Shown: in pieces, positions 61,974 to 64,000 of the stretch
Layout: each line of letters begins with the position of its first letter
Position numbering within the stretch: position 1 is the first letter of the stretch
Assembly: GCF_013385425.1 (NCBI RefSeq)
Contig: NZ_JACAQA010000015.1
Coordinates: forward strand, 124,001-188,000
Length of the DNA stretch: 64,000 bases
From: Pseudomonas gingeri
GTDB lineage: Bacteria > Pseudomonadota > Gammaproteobacteria > Pseudomonadales > Pseudomonadaceae
Reading direction: 5' to 3'
Notes under the pieces: generated by a model
Database searches by the model: none
Seen by the model: only the letters and a program-made list of their open reading frames with translations
What the model was told of the DNA's origin: nothing
Program-made: the position numbers and the translations under genes

Positions 61974-62629
61974 ATTCGCGTTTTCTGAGTGCTCTGGCCG
62001 CTCTGCTGCTGGTGAGTCTGCTGGGTGGTTGCGCAGCCCCCAAGACGGTGGATTATTCGGCCTACAAGCAGGCTCGCCCAAGGACGATCCTGGTATTACC
62101 ACCCCTGAACGAATCTCCGGATATCAAGGCCACCTACAGCCTGTTGTCCCAGGTGACATTCCCGCTGGCGGAAGCCGGTTATTACGTCATGCCGGTGGCG
62201 CTGGTGGATGAAACTTTCCAGCAGAACGGCCTGAACACGCCAACCGACATCCACAACACTTCGCCGGCAAAGCTGAAGGAAATTTTCGGCGCGGATGCGG
62301 CCTTGTACATCACGGTGACCCAGTACGGTACGCAGTACCGGGTGATCAGCAGCGCGACCATCGTGACGGCCAGTGCCAGGCTGGTGGACCTCAAGACCGG
62401 GACCGCGCTCTGGACCGGTAGCGCCACGGCTTCCAGCGAGGAGGGGAATAACAACAGTGGCGGCGGTCTGGTCGGTGCGTTGATCACCGCAGCGGTCAAG
62501 CAGATCATCAACAGTGCCAACGACGTCAGCCATCCCATTGCCGGGATCACCAGCCAGCGGCTGTTGTCCGCCGGGCATCCGGCAGGTTTGTTGTATGGGC
62601 CGCGCTCGCCGAAGTACGGCACGGACTGA
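61970..62629 (+). CDS. DUF799 (GNA1162-type) lipoprotein
   Basis: 219 aa. Signal and lipobox: LLGGC at about residue 22. The body has RPRTILVLPPLNESPDIKATYS and LAEAGYYVMPVALVDETFQQNG, typical of DUF799 proteins. The meningococcal relative GNA1162 has a TolB-N-like fold, known from its crystal structure. LGAVALITAAVKQI-like helix and a glycine-rich NNNSGGGLVGAL region lie near residues 165-180. Last gene of the operon, followed by a long-stem terminator. Likely an outer-membrane lipoprotein in a transport or assembly complex. Confidence 0.9.
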   Translation: MNSRFLSALAALLLVSLLGGCAAPKTVDYSAYKQARPRTILVLPPLNESPDIKATYSLLSQVTFPLAEAGYYVMPVALVDETFQQNGLNTPTDIHNTSPAKLKEIFGADAALYITVTQYGTQYRVISSATIVTASARLVDLKTGTALWTGSATASSEEGNNNSGGGLVGALITAAVKQIINSANDVSHPIAGITSQRLLSAGHPAGLLYGPRSPKYGTD

Positions 62630-62643
62630 GGCCAGCGGTAAAT

Positions 62644-62716
62644 AAGGGGGCACGATTCAAGCCTGGCTTGGTCGTGCACAACGGTGCGCTGAAAGGCTCG
62701 AACTGCCCCCTTTTTA
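62644..62716 (+). terminator. Large-loop intrinsic terminator after the lipoprotein operon
   Basis: AAGGGGGCA (62644-62652) pairs with TGCCCCCTT (62704-62712), followed by TTT. Between the arms is a smaller CAAGCC/GGCTTG hairpin. It lies 15 bases beyond the DUF799 stop codon. Confidence 0.65.
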
Positions 62717-62849
62717 ACATTTTGATCCTTATCGGGAGGGCGACAAGATGAAAGAGATCGCTGAATGTGACAGCAAGAAACGGATAGGTCGCAGAGCGCT
62801 GCGTCACTAGGCTGAGGTTCCGAAATGGAATTGATGCAAGGCTTGGAAA

Positions 62850-63614
62850 ATGAAACAGTTATCAGGAAAAGTGGCAATTGTAACGGGTGCGAGTTCAGGC
62901 ATTGGCTACGAGACGGCAAAGTTATTCGCGAAGGAGGGCGCGAAAGTCGTCGTAACGGCGCGCCGTCAAGTCGAGTTGGACTCACTTGTCGCCGAGATTG
63001 AAAATGGCGGAGGCGAAGCGATTGCCGTCGCAGGAAACATCAAAGACGAGAAACTCGCGCAAACATTGGTGGCGATCGCCGTCGGTCGTTTTGGCGGGCT
63101 CGATATTGCCTTCAACAACGCCGGTTCGACAGGGGAGAGTGCATCGGTTCCCGACATTTCAGCTGATGTCTGGAATGCCATTCTCGATACAAACCTGACC
63201 AGTGCGTTTCTGGGGGCGAAATATCAGATCCCAGCGATGCTAAAGCGCGGCGGCGGTTCCATCATATTTACATCGACCTTCGTTGGCCACACCGCCGGCT
63301 TCCCGGGAATGGGAGCCTATGCGGCCAGCAAGGCCGGGCTGATCGGCCTGATGCAAGTAATCGCTGTCGAGTATGGATTGCATGGCATCCGAGCCAATGC
63401 CCTTCTACCGGGAGGCACGGATACTCCTATGGGGCGCGCCGCTACCAATACCCCGCAAGCCCGTGCCTTCGTCGAAGGACTACATGCGCTAAAGCGCCTG
63501 GCACTGCCAGAGGAGATTGCGCGATCAGCGCTCTACCTCGCCTCTGCAGCATCGAGTTTCACCACGGGATCGTGTTTGATGGTCGATGGTGGCGTTTCCA
63601 TTAATCGGACGTAA
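62850..63614 (+). CDS. Short-chain dehydrogenase/reductase (SDR)
   Basis: 254 aa classical SDR: TGASSGIGYETA (residues 12-23), NNAGSTGES, the catalytic serine in IIFTSTFVGHT, tyrosine and lysine in YAASKAGLIG, and the C-terminal SFTTGSCLMVDGGVS. Codon use is slightly less GC-biased than in the neighbouring lipoprotein genes. The substrate is unknown; the protein resembles 3-oxoacyl-ACP reductase-like members. It has no obvious ribosome-binding site and follows the operon terminator by 130 bp, so it should have its own promoter. Confidence 0.92.
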   Translation: MKQLSGKVAIVTGASSGIGYETAKLFAKEGAKVVVTARRQVELDSLVAEIENGGGEAIAVAGNIKDEKLAQTLVAIAVGRFGGLDIAFNNAGSTGESASVPDISADVWNAILDTNLTSAFLGAKYQIPAMLKRGGGSIIFTSTFVGHTAGFPGMGAYAASKAGLIGLMQVIAVEYGLHGIRANALLPGGTDTPMGRAATNTPQARAFVEGLHALKRLALPEEIARSALYLASAASSFTTGSCLMVDGGVSINRT

Positions 63615-63796
63615 TCAGCGCTTCCTGTTTCCACGGGCGCCTGCCGAGGTCCAGGCGTCCGTTGACGGTCTCAGGCCTCCCCACAATTCCAATACATCTT
63701 TTCGATGGGCGATCTGTAACAAAGATTGTATATTTGTACATTCATGTTACATGACTGGAATCATCTCTTTTCTCTCTCTTTGACAGGACACTGCAT

Positions 63797-63868
63797 ATGC
63801 TCGCCTTGAAAGGACCTCAGCAGCACGGTGACACCACCCGCGCCCGTATGGCCGGAGGTCGGGCATGA
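63797..63868 (+). CDS. 23-codon ORF translationally coupled to the right-edge gene
   Basis: ATG at 63797, TGA at 63866-63868, overlapping the next start by ATGA (63865-63868). The predicted peptide starts MLALKGPQQHGDTTRARMAG. GGACA lies about eight bases upstream. It could be a leader peptide or the tail end of a short coupled gene; it is too short to assign. Confidence 0.4.
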   Translation: MLALKGPQQHGDTTRARMAGGRA

Positions 63869-64000
63869 GCGGCGGATCAGTAGTCGCCTGGGCCACGGCG
63901 CTCAGCACCCGGGTCTTTGAGCGCAAGGCCTCCGATGCGAAGAACGCCAACCTGCAGGAAATCAAGAACAAGCAGGTGCTCAACAACATCCCGAGGGACC
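63865..64000 (+). CDS. Unidentified protein, 5' end only (truncated by window)
   Basis: ATG at 63865 with GGAGG about six bases upstream. The visible 45 residues begin MSGGSVVAWATALSTRVFER and continue with a charged, lysine/asparagine-rich helix-like stretch (KASDAKNANLQEIKNKQVLN). I do not recognise the family. Its start overlaps the stop of the 23-codon ORF, suggesting coupled translation. Confidence 0.5.
   Translation, partial: MSGGSVVAWATALSTRVFERKASDAKNANLQEIKNKQVLNNIPRD

Noticed and set aside
1..64000. CRISPR arrays, tRNA or rRNA genes, insertion sequences
   Set aside because: I saw no regularly spaced direct repeats, no tRNA cloverleaf with CCA end and no transposase-like ORF. The repeats present are REP palindromes and protein-level repeats.

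Overview
The window looks like a chromosomal segment of a fluorescent-group Pseudomonas. The evidence is the high GC content and Pseudomonas-type codon use, REP palindromes between genes, the pseudomonad layout of the glycogen/trehalose cluster, a DUF6124 gene, a standalone ccoG, and a Pseudomonas-type filamentous haemagglutinin N-terminus. No rRNA, tRNA, CRISPR array, insertion sequence or complete prophage is visible.

Layout. 1-8.5 kb is housekeeping and metabolism: the end of an RND pump, a PatB/MalY-type lyase, a dCache-GGDEF diguanylate cyclase, a GapN-like aldehyde dehydrogenase, a LysE exporter and mrdA (PBP2). 8.5-15.2 kb holds an unknown 159-aa protein, an SsuBCA-type ABC importer, an MFS transporter, an NTF2-like protein and an orphan SsuA-like binding protein. 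15.3-17.0 kb is an accessory insertion: a 514-aa predicted PD-(D/E)XK nuclease abutting the last codons of a destroyed DUF971 gene. 17-22.5 kb has small enzymes, a MocR-type regulator, ccoG and two small proteins, one of them a 52-aa proline-rich peptide.

22.6-43.5 kb is a large alpha-glucan/trehalose cluster in two convergent blocks. The plus-strand block is glgE, treS-maltokinase and glgB, with a good AlgU-type promoter match in front of glgE. The minus-strand block is glgA, treZ, malQ, treY, a DUF2934 gene and glgX. GlgE/TreS-Mak/GlgB interconvert trehalose, maltose-1-phosphate and branched glucan. GlgX, MalQ and TreY/TreZ trim the glucan and turn it back into trehalose. There is no glgC. 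An autotransporter-type barrel gene with a tiny passenger and a multi-hairpin leader, and a PIG-L deacetylase gene, sit between the blocks.

43.9-48.7 kb has a hydroxyacid dehydrogenase, an exported alpha/beta hydrolase, an SRPBCC protein and a chemoreceptor. 49.2-59.4 kb is a CDI-like module: a 3272-aa two-partner-secretion exoprotein whose AT-richer C-terminal tip is an RNase Sa/barnase-like toxin, followed by a barstar-family immunity gene. No TpsB transporter gene lies beside it. Immediately downstream is a decayed coding fragment.

59.7-64 kb has a DUF6124 gene with an unusual leader (three related boxes, one inverted, plus an internal terminator), the CsgG-like/DUF4810/DUF799 lipoprotein operon, an SDR, and the start of an unidentified two-ORF coupled unit at the right edge.
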